NCBI GenBank assembly: GCA_000151295.1
Contig: GG745346.1
Span: forward strand, 62,166 to 126,165
Source of the DNA: Allomyces macrogynus ATCC 38327
Lineage: Eukaryota; Blastocladiomycota; Blastocladiomycetes; Blastocladiales; Blastocladiaceae
Length of the DNA stretch: 64,000 bases
Direction of reading: 5' to 3'
This document shows, in pieces, positions 21,739 to 33,484 of the stretch (positions are counted from its first letter, which is position 1; every line of letters begins with the position of its first letter). The translations under genes and the position numbers were made by a program. A model generated the notes under the pieces. The model was not told where the DNA came from. It did not search any database and saw only the letters and a program-made list of their open reading frames with translations.

Positions 21739-24700
21739 ATGCACACGGCCTTCTTCACCCAATACCAGAAGCTCGTCCTGCCGTCTCGAAAATTGGTCAT
21801 GATTATTGCTCTACTCGTTGCTGTGCTGGCTTCGATTCCCGTGGCGCTCGTACTTGGATTTGCGGTGGAGACGGACGGGGTGGTTAACCACGTTCCTGTT
21901 TGCCTGGACCGGTCCGAGGTCATCAAGTATGGCTGGCGTGGGCCCGTTAACGAGAATTCATTGACGGTCAAGCGACCATCGTTCTCGCTCTTCACGCTTG
22001 AATATGGTCTCTGGACGAGGTGCTGTGCCTTGCTCGATTCCGAACAGCAGCCGCGCAAGAAACGTGATGCTCATATTGCTGTCATTCTGTCGCCGTTTCT
22101 CAGTTCCAACTTGACCACAATGGTCGCAGCAATCTTGCTCCAAGACGTGATTGGCGTGCCAACGGTGCTGGTCGGCTACCCGAGCCAAGTTGGCGGGTTT
22201 CGGCGACTCGCTACGGGGGCATCGGATGCAGCGCTCGAAATGTGGTCATCCGATATGGGCGCACTCGTCATGGAGGTGAGCGGAGCAAACGGCCACCCTG
22301 ATCCCGTTTCTGGACTGACCTTCACGAGTAACCTCGCTTGCGCATAGTACGTGACGCGACAAGGCGTCGTCGAGCAGCTCGGGCCGCTCCAGTATACGGG
22401 CCAAATCTCGTGGTTTTTTCCTCAAGCCGTCGCGACTGCGCATCCACACTTGATCCTGAGCTCGTGGCGATCTCTCCGCGACCCGGACGTTCTCGCTTTG
22501 CTCCCACTCGCCAACTCGACCGTACCTGGTCGTGACGCTGCCGGCAACTTTCTTTGTCAAGAGCCGTGGTGCACTGATGGCGTTTTTGTCCCTCCGTGGT
22601 GCACGGGTCCCAATACCGTCGTGTGTCGCGAAGTCTACATGCCGATACCCGACTACAACAAGGGCGAGAACGAGCAGCGCATCGTGTCGCTCGCACTCCC
22701 GCTCACGATCGTCTACCTCGGCACCGACCAGTTTTCGACGACAATCAATGAGTGTATCACATCCACGTCCACCAACTCGACGTGCTTGTTCTACTATTGG
22801 ACGCCCGACCCGCTGCTTGCAGGCCACGACGTCGTTCGGGTGCATTTCGAGGAACCTGAACCTCACTGCTGGGATTGGTTCAATGCGTCGCTCGTGCTGC
22901 CCGCCAATAGCAGCTCCTACCTTGCATGCGACTGGCCCGTCGAGTTTCTGGGCAAGATGGCGCGCTCGAGCCTGCGGCACGACCAACCCGCGCTGCGCGA
23001 GTTCCTGCAGCTATTTACGCTCGACGCCGCCGACATGGCGTCCATGATGCAGTCGCATCCGACGCCGAGCGATATTGCCAGCATGTCCTGCGCGTGGGTC
23101 AAGGAGTTCGAGGCCAAGTGGAGCAGTATGATCCCACCACCCATGTCTGGTTCGTGTGATCCCATTTCCCGCGATTCGCGGCCGTTTCTCACCGCGTGGG
23201 GTTGCCATATCGTAGTTCGGTCGCATCTCTCCGCAAGAAAGTACTCGCCCAGCCCGACCATCACGATCGTTCTTTTTGCTGTGCTGCTTGCTCACTGCGT
23301 CAGCAGTACTGTGGTCCTCTGGTGGTTCCGACGCACGCCGTCTCTCCGTGTGCAGTCGCCTGGTACCTTGATCGCCATGACCGTCGGTGCTGTCATTGCA
23401 GGGACGGGCGTCGCGTTACCGTATCTCGTAACTCCGCATGCTGCTGGAACTTGCCTCGCTTCGAGCGCATTGACCGAAATCGGCCTCGCTGTCGCTCTCA
23501 CGGGAATTCTCGCTAAGGCATGGCGGCTCTACCTCGTCTTTTTCAACCCGAACGCCGCCTTTGTCATGTTTTCTCGTCTCGTGCGCATTTCCGTCTCCGA
23601 CAAGGCTCTAGCCGTGCTCGGATCGACGGTTATCGCCGTCTCCACCGTCCTTGCCATGATCTACGTTGCCATGTTCACTACCGGGACCGAGTTTATGGAC
23701 ATTGACGTCTCGACCATGTCGTTCGTCACTATTTGTACGCCTCTGGCACTGTCCACTGCGGCCGCGCGCGTGAGCGCCGTGTTCCGCCTCCTCGTCATGT
23801 CGACCGCCGGGATTGCGTTCCGTGTGCGGTCCGCATTCACCATTGCCGGTGACGCGCGCAATGCGTGGTCTGCGGCTGCTGCACTTGCACCGGCCTGCAT
23901 TCTGACCGCGACCGTTCAAGCGTTTGTTTTGCCCCTGTTGCCGGTCGATCCGATTGACTACCTGGCCGCTGACCTGATTGAGCGTTTGATTCTTGTGGCC
24001 GGGCTCGTCGCCAGCGTAACCATGTACGCCGTCCGCCCCGCGATGCAAGTTCTCGCTGGACTGAGTGTCGAGGGAGCGGCTTCTGCACGCGGCGCGCGGA
24101 CGCACGCTTTCGCATCGCCATCTGGCAAGGTGGTCGCGTATCCCGCTCACCGACGGTCGTGGCTCTCGTTGCGCCGGCGCCCAAACCTCAAGTCAAGTAT
24201 GCTCGAAGTGCCGGCGGTAGCCACGACGTGGTCGCACGTGTCGCTGCCGGACGACAATGACTTTATCCAGGCGGCGGGCGAAAGCGCCGTGCTCGATGCG
24301 CCGGCAACAGGAAGGGGGTCCCGAATTGTTGTGCCGATGCTGGGCCAAGTGGACGGTGGCGACGGACTGTGCATGAGCGCGACGACACCTATCAGCCCGA
24401 CCGTGGTCGTGTCCGATACTGCCGCCGGATCGCCGTGCGATTCGGTCCCCCGAATTGTTCCCATCACGGTGATCCCATGGCCTGATGCCGCGTCGCTGCA
24501 CGCGTCCTCGTCTGGCGGGCTCGCTATTGTTTCCTTGGTCGGGCAACACATGGCCATGTGCCGCGTCGGTCGCGCATGGTGGAGGCGAGCATGGTCTCGC
24601 GCATTCTCGCCGTGGGTCAATGTGACAGTGCTTCTCGTGCTGCAGTCGGACTTGGCGGACATGGGGCACCTCCTGGTCATGGTTCCGACGGCGAAGAACG

Positions 24701-25264
24701 TCAAGGTGCGTTCGACTCTCCATTATTCTCGCGGCTTGGTCCTCGTATTCTGGGCTGACCTGTTATTCTGCCACCTAGCACATGTACTCTCACGGCGCTG
24801 CGACCATTCTGCTGGCCGACGTGGAGAGCGTCATTCATCCGCAGTCGCGACTCGCTGCGCCCTCGCTCTCACCGGCGCCCTCGCTCTCACCGGCCCCTTC
24901 ACCCTCATCCTCGCCCTCAATGACGCGGTCCTCTATCGCCGCGCCGACCCTATCTTCGACAACGTCGACCTCCACCAACGCGCCATTATCGGCGAGCATT
25001 CCGTCTCCCCGACCCTCGCCCTCTGATTCGGACCCGCGCCAGTTTGTTCTCCGCACGCGCGACGCCGAGTACGTTGTGCAAACGGGCCGCGCGGCGGTTG
25101 CCGAGCACTGGGTCGCGACGTTGACGCAGTTGATCAAGCCCGAACGGCCGAGTATGGCGCGTCGCGGCTCGTCGGCTCTGCAGGCCGCAGCTGCCGCGGA
25201 CCGCAGAGGGAGCACGGCGCGAATGACTCTGGGGCCGACTGCGAGACTTGGCGGTTCGCTTTGA
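21739..25264 (+). CDS. Class C GPCR-like protein with glycine-betaine-type (OpuAC) ectodomain and PH-like tail
   Basis: Large membrane receptor-like protein, 1126 aa, from exons 21739-22275, 22348-24705 and 24779-25264 (introns 72 and 73 bp). It begins with a signal anchor (LVMIIALLVAVLASIPVALVL). Residues about 60-420 resemble ABC-type glycine betaine/proline-binding proteins: NHVPVCLDRSEVIKYGW, LLQDVIGVPTVLVGY, ALEMWSSDMG, VVEQLGPLQYTGQISWFFP, then GNFLCQEPWC. Residues about 480-750 form seven helices with class C features (TPSLRVQSPGTLIAMTVGAV, a Cys before TM3, GILAKAWRLYLVFF). The cytosolic tail of about 380 residues ends in a PH-like module split by intron 2 (from SLVGQHMAMCRVG to AEHWVATLTQL). 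By family, a GABA-B-like metabotropic receptor sensing a small zwitterion would fit; the ligand is inferred only. Confidence 0.75.
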
Positions 25265-25792
25265 CGGTGGGACAGATTCTGTGTGTAAACATGAAGATTG
25301 CACTCGATAACGATCAGGATTGCACGCATGGACGGAAGTTGGTGGCCATTGAATGAGGCAGATGAAAACTCGCTTTGTCCATTTGTTCGCGGACCTTCTC
25401 CATTGAGCCATTGTTATGATGCTTTGAACATATTCTCACGCACCCGAGAACTCTGAAATCCCTCTGCGCACGGTGGTTTAGCAAGGGGCCGCAGTTGAAC
25501 AATGAAAATAGCCTAGGTGCCTGTAGGAGACTTCTCCAGCAACCCTCGTTGCCCTCTCTTCTCTCTGTCACAATTCAGCGACTTTTCATGATTTGGCCGA
25601 GTTTGAAGAATGCGCTGCAGCAAATTCGAGTGCCGACTCCCGTCCAGGTTCTTACTCGCACGCTGTCCCGCTTGCAACGGTTACTCAATGATCAATGGCG
25701 ACGAATTGCAAGAAATGCGGCGTACCGGCGATGTCTTGGCCGATACAGCCTCATGCGTACCCGATCCACTCACATCGCCCCGGTCTGGATGC
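25265..25792. other. Intergenic region
   Basis: 3' flank of the GPCR-like gene and upstream of the degenerate 7TM copy. No gene recognised. Confidence 0.45.
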
Positions 25793-27300
25793 ATGGTGAT
25801 CCCTGACGTCGAGGCGTTCACGACACGTTTTGTGGCGCTGCTCAGCTTGTTGATCAGCATTGTCGCGCTGTTTGTCATCTTGTGGATCGTGCTCGACGAG
25901 CGCAAGTGCCACGGCGCGCATCATCGCAGCAACCATTCGTGCAATTCGGCGCGGCCGTCGGCAACCCGGATCAGGCGACGATGGTTCGCATCCCCGCGAC
26001 GGGCGCCTCGAGCTGCTCCTCACATCGGCCATTTTCATTGTCATTGGAGCAACCAACGCGCTCGTCTTGACGCTGTTCCCATCTTGTCCGTCTGGCCTGT
26101 CAACTCCACGATTCGCACGCTCGTGTTGTTACCGTCGCGGGCATGTCGCTGTTCATCGTCACGTTTCGCGTCTCGGCGCTCTGCTTCAAGTCACTTGCGA
26201 TGCAAGAACGGCTGTGGTCCTTGTCCATCATGACCGTGGCAGTCGTTACGTTGTACACGATTTCGGAAATCTCTGCTTAGCGCCGCACGTGGATTGGTCC
26301 CGCAGCTCGGCGAGGATTTCGGCACGGACTAGCCGTCGCATTTGTTGCTCATCAATGCCGTCTTTCCCGTTGCCGCCGGCGCCATGACCGTGTGCAGCGT
26401 GCATGCCGCGCTTATTCCGCTGTTTTGGGCATATGGTGGCGAAGGAACGCAGTCGTGGCGGTCACGGGTGCGCGAAGCTGTGCACGACTCACATCAACCA
26501 AGAGCATTGCAGCAACCGCCGCAAATTTGCGCAACGGCCGTGTCGGCTACGACGCTGCACGACCACACGGTGGACAAGGTTGTCAAATGCAACACAAGCG
26601 TCGGGGTGCCCAGGTCGCCGGGTCCGATGCGAGCGCTGTCGCTCTCGGTCAACACGGCGCGCGTCTCGTCATCATTGTCGGCAAGCACCGCTTGTGCCTC
26701 CGTTTCGGCCAGCAGCGGCCTCGTTGCATCGCCTGCCGTACCGGTGCCTGCTGTTCCAGTACCCGAAGTTGCGCAGCCAGCTCGATCTCGGCTGGCCCGC
26801 CAGATCCAGTTGCACTTCGGATTCAGGTTTTGGCTGCTGCTGACCGTCGCGTACCTCGTCGGGTGGGCGGTTCTGTTCCTCTACCACTCTCTGGCCACAA
26901 CCAATATGTTTCTTGGCATGAGCATTTCGGCGTTTGTCACGGCGTGCTGCCTGATTGTCGAGTCGCTGTTCAAGCTGATTGTCAAGGCGCCCGTCGCTCG
27001 CCGCGCCGATGGCGCGAACGTCGTGGCGCGATCGAAAAGGAGCACCGCCAAGCTGGCCGGGTCCGAGGCGACGGATTCGGCCGACCAGGTCGACAGTATC
27101 ATGTCCATGGGCCAGCTCGCCGTCTCTTCGTGGCCGACGCTCGCCACGTTTGCGGCTGCTTGGAGTGTGTCCGTGGACCAAGAGACGGTGCATTTGGTCG
27201 AGTTGTCGCTTGCGCGGACACGAATTGGCACAACGACTGCATCCAAAGGCGCCCCTTCGCCAGCTGACGGCGGTCGGCGTTGCAGCAAGGCCAAATCGTT
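25793..27300 (+). pseudogene. Degenerate copy of the 7TM family (copy 1)
   Basis: Aligns by eye, helix by helix, with the intact paralogue at 28.1-29.6 kb, but the matching pieces lie in different frames. TM1 (VIPDVEAFTTRF, then ALLSLLISIVALFVILWIV) starts at 25793. TM2 (DGRLELLLTSAIFIVIGATNAL) follows in a second frame near 26000. The TM3-TM4 part (GMSLFIVTFRVSALCFKS) is near 26140-26280 in another frame, followed by a stop. A short LAPHVDW piece is near 26280. TM5 (LLLINAVFPVAAGAMTVCSV) to TM7 and the family tail motif SIMSMGQL lie in one frame from about 26342 to 27120. At least four shifts are needed. The intact paralogue is intronless, so introns are an unlikely explanation. Duplication followed by decay is inferred. 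Confidence 0.75.
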
Positions 27301-28089
27301 CCCCGCCGCGGTCAGTTTGGGTGGACTGCATGCTCTCGCTGAGGACGATGAGATCGACGTCGGCGTCGGTGCCATTGACGAAGCTGTTGATGCATGTCAC
27401 GGCGATAGATGCAAACTGGGGCCAAGTCATGGAACGCCAACAGAGGAGACTGATGGCGGCGCAAGGAGAACCGGCGAGATTGGCATGATTGGAGTGGTGG
27501 GATGGTTGCTTTTGGGTCGCAAAACATGGGCAACGCTCAACCCGGGAGACACCAAGTGCAGTCTTTCGGCATTTGTGGGAAATGCTTGCTTTCACCACAC
27601 CTCGGCGCTCCCCATCACGTCAGCGACGCCTGAAGGGTGGATTCGACGGCGCCTGGCAAGATCTTTGTTAGAGTATGTTCACGGGAGACGCGAAGTGATT
27701 GTGATCACCACTCGTCTCCATACATCCCCACCACGGCACGCAGCTTTGCTCCCGACCTTCGAGCCTCCACCATAAGGACGAGAACAGAAGTGACCCCAAC
27801 TTGCTGCAACCGGCCCGGCGCACGCGTTCTACGAAACTTCAGCCATGCGGCATTGTATCCGAGGTGGCAGGCTGTTTGTTGCTCTCGATCACGACTGTTC
27901 TCTGCAAAACAAGGCTCGAATTGTCGAATGCTGGCAAGAGACATTTGCTGGCAACACGTCTGCCGAGTTGGCCGTTTGCCACGAAGTTCCTCGCGCCAGA
28001 TTTAGACGAAGCGCGCAAAATGCTTGCAATGCTCGCAACTTCGAGGGTCGACATGCACTGGCCAGCACACGTTTCCTCCATGACAGGAA
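27301..28089. other. Intergenic region between 7TM copies
   Basis: No gene recognised. It should contain the promoter of the intact 7TM copy. Confidence 0.4.
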
Positions 28090-29607
28090 ATGCTCGCCGA
28101 CGACTCTCCACCACTCGCCGCACTGCAACACTCTCCAAGTCGCGATCCGAGCTCAGCTGTCGATCAGTCTCGCCCTCCACTCCGGTCATTTCAAGGCACG
28201 ATCACCATCCCGCCCAATGAGGCACTTTTAACGCGTATCTTCATCGTCACGTCGTGGGTTTTGAGCCTCCTGGCATTTGCGCTTGTCATCAATGTTGTCG
28301 TTTCGAGCACCAGCAAGTCGATCTCGTCGCGCTCAATATTCTCGCGCCCATCGCTACGGCGCACCAAGAACAAGAGGGGTGACGCAGCCGCAGACGCGCG
28401 TGCCGCTCAGTTCTTTAGGCGCCGATCGCGGTGCCTTGGCGACAGTGATGGTCGGCTCGAATTGCTCGTCCTCGCCGCGATTTGTATTGTTGGCGAAGCC
28501 ACCAATGCGCTCATCACGGTCATGAATGCGCCGTTTCCTGTCGTTCCCATCTGGCCCGAGTACTACACGGCGCGGGCAATCCTGTTTTTCCCTGTCGGCG
28601 GCCTGTCGCTTCTCATTATCACGCTCCGTGTCGCGAGCCTGTGCTTCAAGTCGCAAACAGTGCGCGATCGCATGTGGTACGCGGCCGTGGCGGCGGTTGT
28701 GCTCTTGACGCCGCCATTTATCGGGGGCAATATGCTTCTCGCGCCAGCGACGGATTGGAACAGGAGCACGTCGTTGCAGTCGCGGTGGTGGAGTGTGTTG
28801 CTCTACGTCAACACCATCTTCCCGATTGCTGCCTTGGTCATGACGGCCTACAGCGTGCGCGTTGCGCTCGCGTGTAACCGACCGCCACCGCCGGCCTGCA
28901 ACGGCGAAGAAGAGCCGAGGTCGAAATGGTCACGCTGGCGGCGTGCATCCGAACCGGCACGCGCTGCACCGACCAGCTGCTCGACGGTGAACATGGGCTC
29001 GACGGCTGCCACGAGCGCCGTGTCTAGCACCACTGACGCGGTCTCTGCTCCGCTCACGACCGCTCCTACAGCTCGCGGGTCGAGTACTCTCCGTGTTCCC
29101 GACGTCGTTCCACCCTCTGCCCAAGGTGTCTCCCGGTCGCGCTCCATCGTTTCCTCGCTTCGCGTTTCCTCAACGCGCCGCACGACACCGACAAGCACCA
29201 GCAACGACAAGTCGATCCAGACCGCACTCGGCACAACGTTTTGGCTGCTCACGTCCGGCTACCTCGTCATTTGGGCCACTCAGTTCGCGTACAACACGCT
29301 CGCAACGCAAAACACGTTTTTGCGCATGGCCGTGACAACCAGTTTTACGACGTGCTGGCTTGTCGTCGAGACGCTGTTCAAGATGATTGTGCGCGCGCGC
29401 GTGCGGAACCGGCGGCGAGTTGGGCCAACGGCGGCGGCAGCGGCACGGCAGAAGGGGTCGAGCGGCGGCGGCGGCGAAGTACGGCGCGCCAGCATCGGCT
29501 CGATGGGGCAGCTGGATCTCGGGTCGGTGGACGAGATGGAGACGCCGCAAGCGGGTAAGACTGGTCGACCGGATGGATCGAGTGGACAGCGACTGAATGA
29601 ACGCTGA
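28090..29607 (+). CDS. Intact 7TM protein of an undescribed family (copy 2)
   Basis: 505-aa intronless membrane protein with seven predicted helices: TM1 RIFIVTSWVLSLLAFALVI, TM2 LELLVLAAICIVGEATNAL, TM3 YYTARAILFFPVGGLSLLII, TM4 MWYAAVAAVVLLTPPFIGG, TM5 WWSVLLYVNTIFPIAALVM, TM6 GTTFWLLTSGYLVIWATQF and TM7 FLRMAVTTSFTTCWLVVETL. A Ser/Thr-rich loop of about 130 residues separates TM5 and TM6, as in many fungal GPCRs. A conserved N-terminal TITIPPNEALLTR and a C-terminal ASIGSMGQLDLGS are shared with the two other copies. I do not recognise it as Ste2, Ste3, Git3, cAMP-receptor or rhodopsin type. A GPCR-like sensory role is inferred from topology and the receptor-rich neighbourhood only. Confidence 0.7.
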   Translation: MLADDSPPLAALQHSPSRDPSSAVDQSRPPLRSFQGTITIPPNEALLTRIFIVTSWVLSLLAFALVINVVVSSTSKSISSRSIFSRPSLRRTKNKRGDAAADARAAQFFRRRSRCLGDSDGRLELLVLAAICIVGEATNALITVMNAPFPVVPIWPEYYTARAILFFPVGGLSLLIITLRVASLCFKSQTVRDRMWYAAVAAVVLLTPPFIGGNMLLAPATDWNRSTSLQSRWWSVLLYVNTIFPIAALVMTAYSVRVALACNRPPPPACNGEEEPRSKWSRWRRASEPARAAPTSCSTVNMGSTAATSAVSSTTDAVSAPLTTAPTARGSSTLRVPDVVPPSAQGVSRSRSIVSSLRVSSTRRTTPTSTSNDKSIQTALGTTFWLLTSGYLVIWATQFAYNTLATQNTFLRMAVTTSFTTCWLVVETLFKMIVRARVRNRRRVGPTAAAAARQKGSSGGGGEVRRASIGSMGQLDLGSVDEMETPQAGKTGRPDGSSGQRLNER

Positions 29608-29767
29608 AAACAATGGAGATGGGTCTGCTGGAACGTTAGCGCGGGTGCCATCTTGTTTTGTGAGTGTCCTTTCAGTTTCTCCAGCACCGTGTCCACCTCT
29701 CCAATCAGCCAAACAACAATTGTTTTCATTCGGCTGGAATCAATTTGAACCGCGACATGTGACAGAA

Positions 29768-31806
29768 TTACCCTCTCCACTTCAGCGTCTCCTGACCATC
29801 GCCATCTTTCTCGACCGACAAGAATCGTTCTGGACCACGCAAGGGGCCGTCGACAAACTGCTGCAGCAACAAAACGGGTCCAGCAAGCATGAAACCAATC
29901 ATGTCATGCTCCATGAGCAGAACCCACACTGTGGCTGCCGCGTCCAGATCCAGGGTCACGTCGGCCTGCTGGCTTGGACCGACTGTGAGCCAAAAATTAC
30001 CCGAGTGGAGCCGGAACGTGGCACTCGGGTCCGGATCCAAGATCCAGGGAGCATGTGGCACATCGAGCCGCATCGACAAACGTGGCATCGTCTCCACATC
30101 CAAGACGCCTGGCTTGAAGTAGATATGCACAGGACGGCTCGCAATCGGTGCGAGGGACTTGGCAATGATCGTGGTCTTCGGTTTGGTAGTGACCGACCGG
30201 ACAATAGCCGGGTGAAACGGAACTACTTCAAAACACGTACGCTCGGCCGAATAGGCTTCAGACTCAGTGGCCAAGAGACGACCAGTCTCTAAATCGGCGT
30301 GACCCCCCAGAAATTTCCAGTCGGGCGATAAAAACGCGATTCCTCCCTGTGACGGCAACATGATCATAAGAGGGTCATCAAACAACTGGAGGAGGGTCTC
30401 CCATCAACTCTTTGCTTTTTGTCAAACATGTTCATGACCATGGCGCTAAAGAGTGACATGGCGTCAATGTACATGCGGAAATACTTTGAGATGGCCGACT
30501 CAGACTCAGGGACCATGGCCCACTGGCCAGGATACGGAAATGGGGGAAGGAGCACGAATCGCTCGGACGCCAATTTGCCGTGGCCAGGGAGCACTGAACT
30601 CCAGAGCGACATGAAGGTGTCAAACGCCGTCGACTTGGCATCGGCTGACAGGAACACACCCGCAGCACAAGCCCAAGCGACACTGGAAAATCAATGATGA
30701 TGAGCGCCTGCTCAGGATCAACCATGGTGGAGGCGCGTGACCCTATCACATCGGTTCTGCACGATGGTCTGTGGATAGCTCACATGCACCATGAGCATCT
30801 TGGGTTTCCAAGGCCGTCACAAGCGTTGCACCGTCGCTGAAAACTGCCGTCGCCGCCGCAACTGGTTCAATCACGGATGGAGCGACAACTGACTCTGAGG
30901 CGACCGTGGTTGCGTCAGACCAAGCAAAATGCCTCACACACCGTGTGATGGTTGCCATCTACAGGCAACTTGTTGTCCATGGCAAGGTGTGTGATCGACC
31001 AGTGCGTGCCAGAACACTGTGCGCAAAACCAATCATCAAACTGGGTGATTCGGGCCAACAGGTCCAAGTATGGATGGTGGCGGGCAACAACGACCTCTGG
31101 CGCGTACTTAGAGTGCACGACGACCACACCAGTGCACAATGAGCCGTGCGTCGCGAGGCAGGTGAGGTGGGGCACAAACAGGTCAAGTAGTCGGGGCGAG
31201 AGAGGTGATGCATGCCTGTCCAAATCGAAAACGTCACAGGTGGGCTTTATTAGAGAACGGCGAACTGGACAAAAGAATCGGTACAGACCGAACCACCATG
31301 ACGATCGCGTGCACTCTGCCAACCTGGTCGAGCGTCACATCGCGCAGTGGGTCCGTGTGCGCCGTTTCGCCAATCCCAACAGTATCAATGATCTCGAGCG
31401 CGATTCCCAACGACCGGTCGTGGCCAACAGCCGGCGCTGGCAAGTCGGCAGGCGAGAACGAGTCGGAACCCTCCTCCAGTACAACCAGTTCGCGCATTTG
31501 CGCTTCGGCGTCGTGCGCGTTCCGGGCGGAAATATCGGCAACCCATTCTTCGAGCGGTAGAGCAATGCCGTCTGTCTTGCTCACTAGCGTTTTGCGCAAG
31601 CGCGCCGGGTCGAATCGGACACGGTGCAAAGCAGCTCGTGCTGTACAGGGCTTGACGCCGTCGCCCACGACCAAGGGTGCGTCAACGGAGAGAAAGTTGT
31701 CGGTGTTGATGGCAAGAAACTGGATGAGCTGCGTCTTTCCGTCCTGCGGCGGGCCAAGCAGGATGAGCTGTGCGGATGGAAGACTACGACTCGTGCTGTC
31801 GGCCAT
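29768..31806 (-). CDS. Divergent P-loop GTPase-like protein, several exons
   Basis: Exon 1 (31806-31289) is well supported. It has a P-loop GPPQDGKT near the start (LILLGPPQDGKTQLIQFL), a possible G2 Thr (KPCT) and a G3-like DTVG (EIIDTVGIGETAHTDP). A 73-bp intron (31216-31288) joins it to exon 2 (from 31215, ending near 30960), which continues the strand-turn pattern (LCTGVVVVHSKY in the place of G4). Further in-frame blocks at about 30900-30790, 30670-30420 and 30385-29768 have protein-like composition (FVLLPPFPYPGQWAMVPE; GNFWLTVGPSQQADVTLDLD). Their junctions could not be fixed, so the total of roughly 600 aa is approximate. It resembles AIG1/septin-type G domains only in the G motifs; family unassigned. 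Some blocks might be a second gene. Confidence 0.5.
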
Positions 31807-33180
31807 CTATCCTTGGAAAAGAGGTGGAGGAGTTGGAGAGGAGCGCTCGAAATGGCCAAACCTACGGCACAACCCTCTGCTCGACCCGAATCGCATGACA
31901 AAGCGAGACGCGCTCAGTTTGTTTTGCGAAGCAACCACGTCAGACCTCCAAGGCATGCCCTCAAATCGTCATGACCTCGAGCCTTTGTCGTGCACATTTT
32001 CGGTCTAAGGACAAGAAGCTTCTCCATTGTTGGCCACTCCCTCCATACTCCTCGCTCGACTCCCATATTGGCCCCCGCATTGAAAACAATTTGATGCACC
32101 ATACACTCAGTGCAAGGTTCTTTCAAATTGGTTCAGTAGCTGCTGAGATCTGGCCACCACCGAAACATCTTTGATGCTGCTTGGGTTGATCCCACTTCAA
32201 TTCCCGCCGCGAAAAAGCGAAGAAGCATTGCGGGCTATTTAGGGGATTCGAATGCATTTTGTTTGGGGAGCATCAAAGGTGTAATGAGTGAGGAGATAAA
32301 TCAGGCGCAAACGGTGGGCCAAGCTTTCTCTGCATGGTGTAACTTGGGCGCAAGACATTTGTCGTCGTGCTCGCTGAACCCAAACGTCACACCACGGAGA
32401 TTGAGCGTAACCGCCAGGTTTACCTTCTCACTCAATTCACCCCTGATCGACTCTACACCTTTTCGCAGAGGGACCAACCCAGGCGGCACAGATGGTGCTT
32501 TGGCTGTGGTCAGATCGATGACAGGAAATGGCAATAGAACGTTCAAAGCAATCACATGAAGGAACGTGACGAGTGGGACGAAGTTATCTATGGCGTTTCA
32601 TTGATCACGTGCTGATCCCAGTGTCACCAAGGTAGACGCGATTGGTAATTCATTTGTTCTCCGTTTGCTGCTGATGTGGCAGCCATTGTCGCGGAAATGG
32701 TAAAGACAGTACCAGGTCGAGTGTATCTGTACTACCTTTCAGATCAATTATCTGCCGATTTTTGAATTGCGTCCTCGACATTTCAATTAACCTGCTCATC
32801 GACTCAAGCGCAATGCCGGCTTTTCCATAAATATCGCACCCAATTTTGACCCAGAGCGTGTTTGCACAATGGAACCACACGATAGTCGCCCAGCACCAGG
32901 ATGAAGTCATTGTCGCCATGTAACCGGTGGAGAAATCGGCACGTATGATTGTCTTTCCGCGAGTACGCGATTGTTGAGGGTGCTGACAATTTTTCCGTCC
33001 ACTTCCATTTCCAATTCCAACCCCACTCTGCTGTTCACATTCCAAGAGCAACACAACCAGCAAAGACGCTCATTTTGCAAATGTGCCGTCGCCAATTTTG
33101 ATACTCTCTAAATGCGCGGTTTCGTGATGTGTGGGTTTTGGCGAAAAAAGTTCGGGATTCTTTTGAGCTGAAACACTTCA
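31807..33180. other. Long intergenic stretch, no gene assigned
   Basis: Lower GC than the neighbouring genes. A minus-strand open frame at 32650-33063 and another at 32301-32555 have balanced composition and might be exons of an unrecognised gene or a decayed one, but no domain, start context or splice chain supports this. Confidence 0.35.
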
Positions 33181-33302
33181 GCGACCTGCGACGCAGGTCG
33201 CCCACACACGGTGCCCCCACACACGGCCTGTGCGCGAAGCGCGCAAGGCTGTGTGCTCAACACCGCCCGCGTAGCGGGCCAGGCGCGAAACGCCTAGTGT
33301 TG
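33181..33302. repeat. Cluster of GC-rich hairpins (double-hairpin-like element)
   Basis: Four adjacent hairpins in 122 bp. H1 at 33181-33201 has 9-bp arms (GCGACCTGC) and a 3-nt loop. H2 at 33220-33255 has imperfect arms of about 16 bp around the core TGCGCG-AAG-CGCGCA. H3 at 33265-33279 is GCCCGC-GTA-GCGGGC. H4 at 33281-33295 is AGGCG-CGAAA-CGCCT. H3 and H4 together are enclosed by a further stem, CAACAC (33258-33263) with GTGTTG (33297-33302), making a three-way junction. A CCACACACGG direct repeat lies between H1 and H2. It sits in AT-richer intergenic DNA 180 bp from the 3' end of the tubulin gene. Confidence 0.8.
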
Positions 33303-33484
33303 GGGTGAATCAAATTGCTGTCTGGTTGGACGAAGGAGCTAGCAGGAGAGGGAGAGACAAAGAGGACAGGTGCACGGCGTCGAAATGTGATGCGAGCCGG
33401 GGAGGCATGGCGACAAATCAAGCCACAAGGTGCTCCATACGTTCCGACCCCAGCAGGGTTCCACCAACATGACACGTATTTCGA

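Noticed and set aside
33181..33302. CRISPR-like array
   Set aside because: The hairpins are different from one another and have no regular spacers; the genome is eukaryotic.
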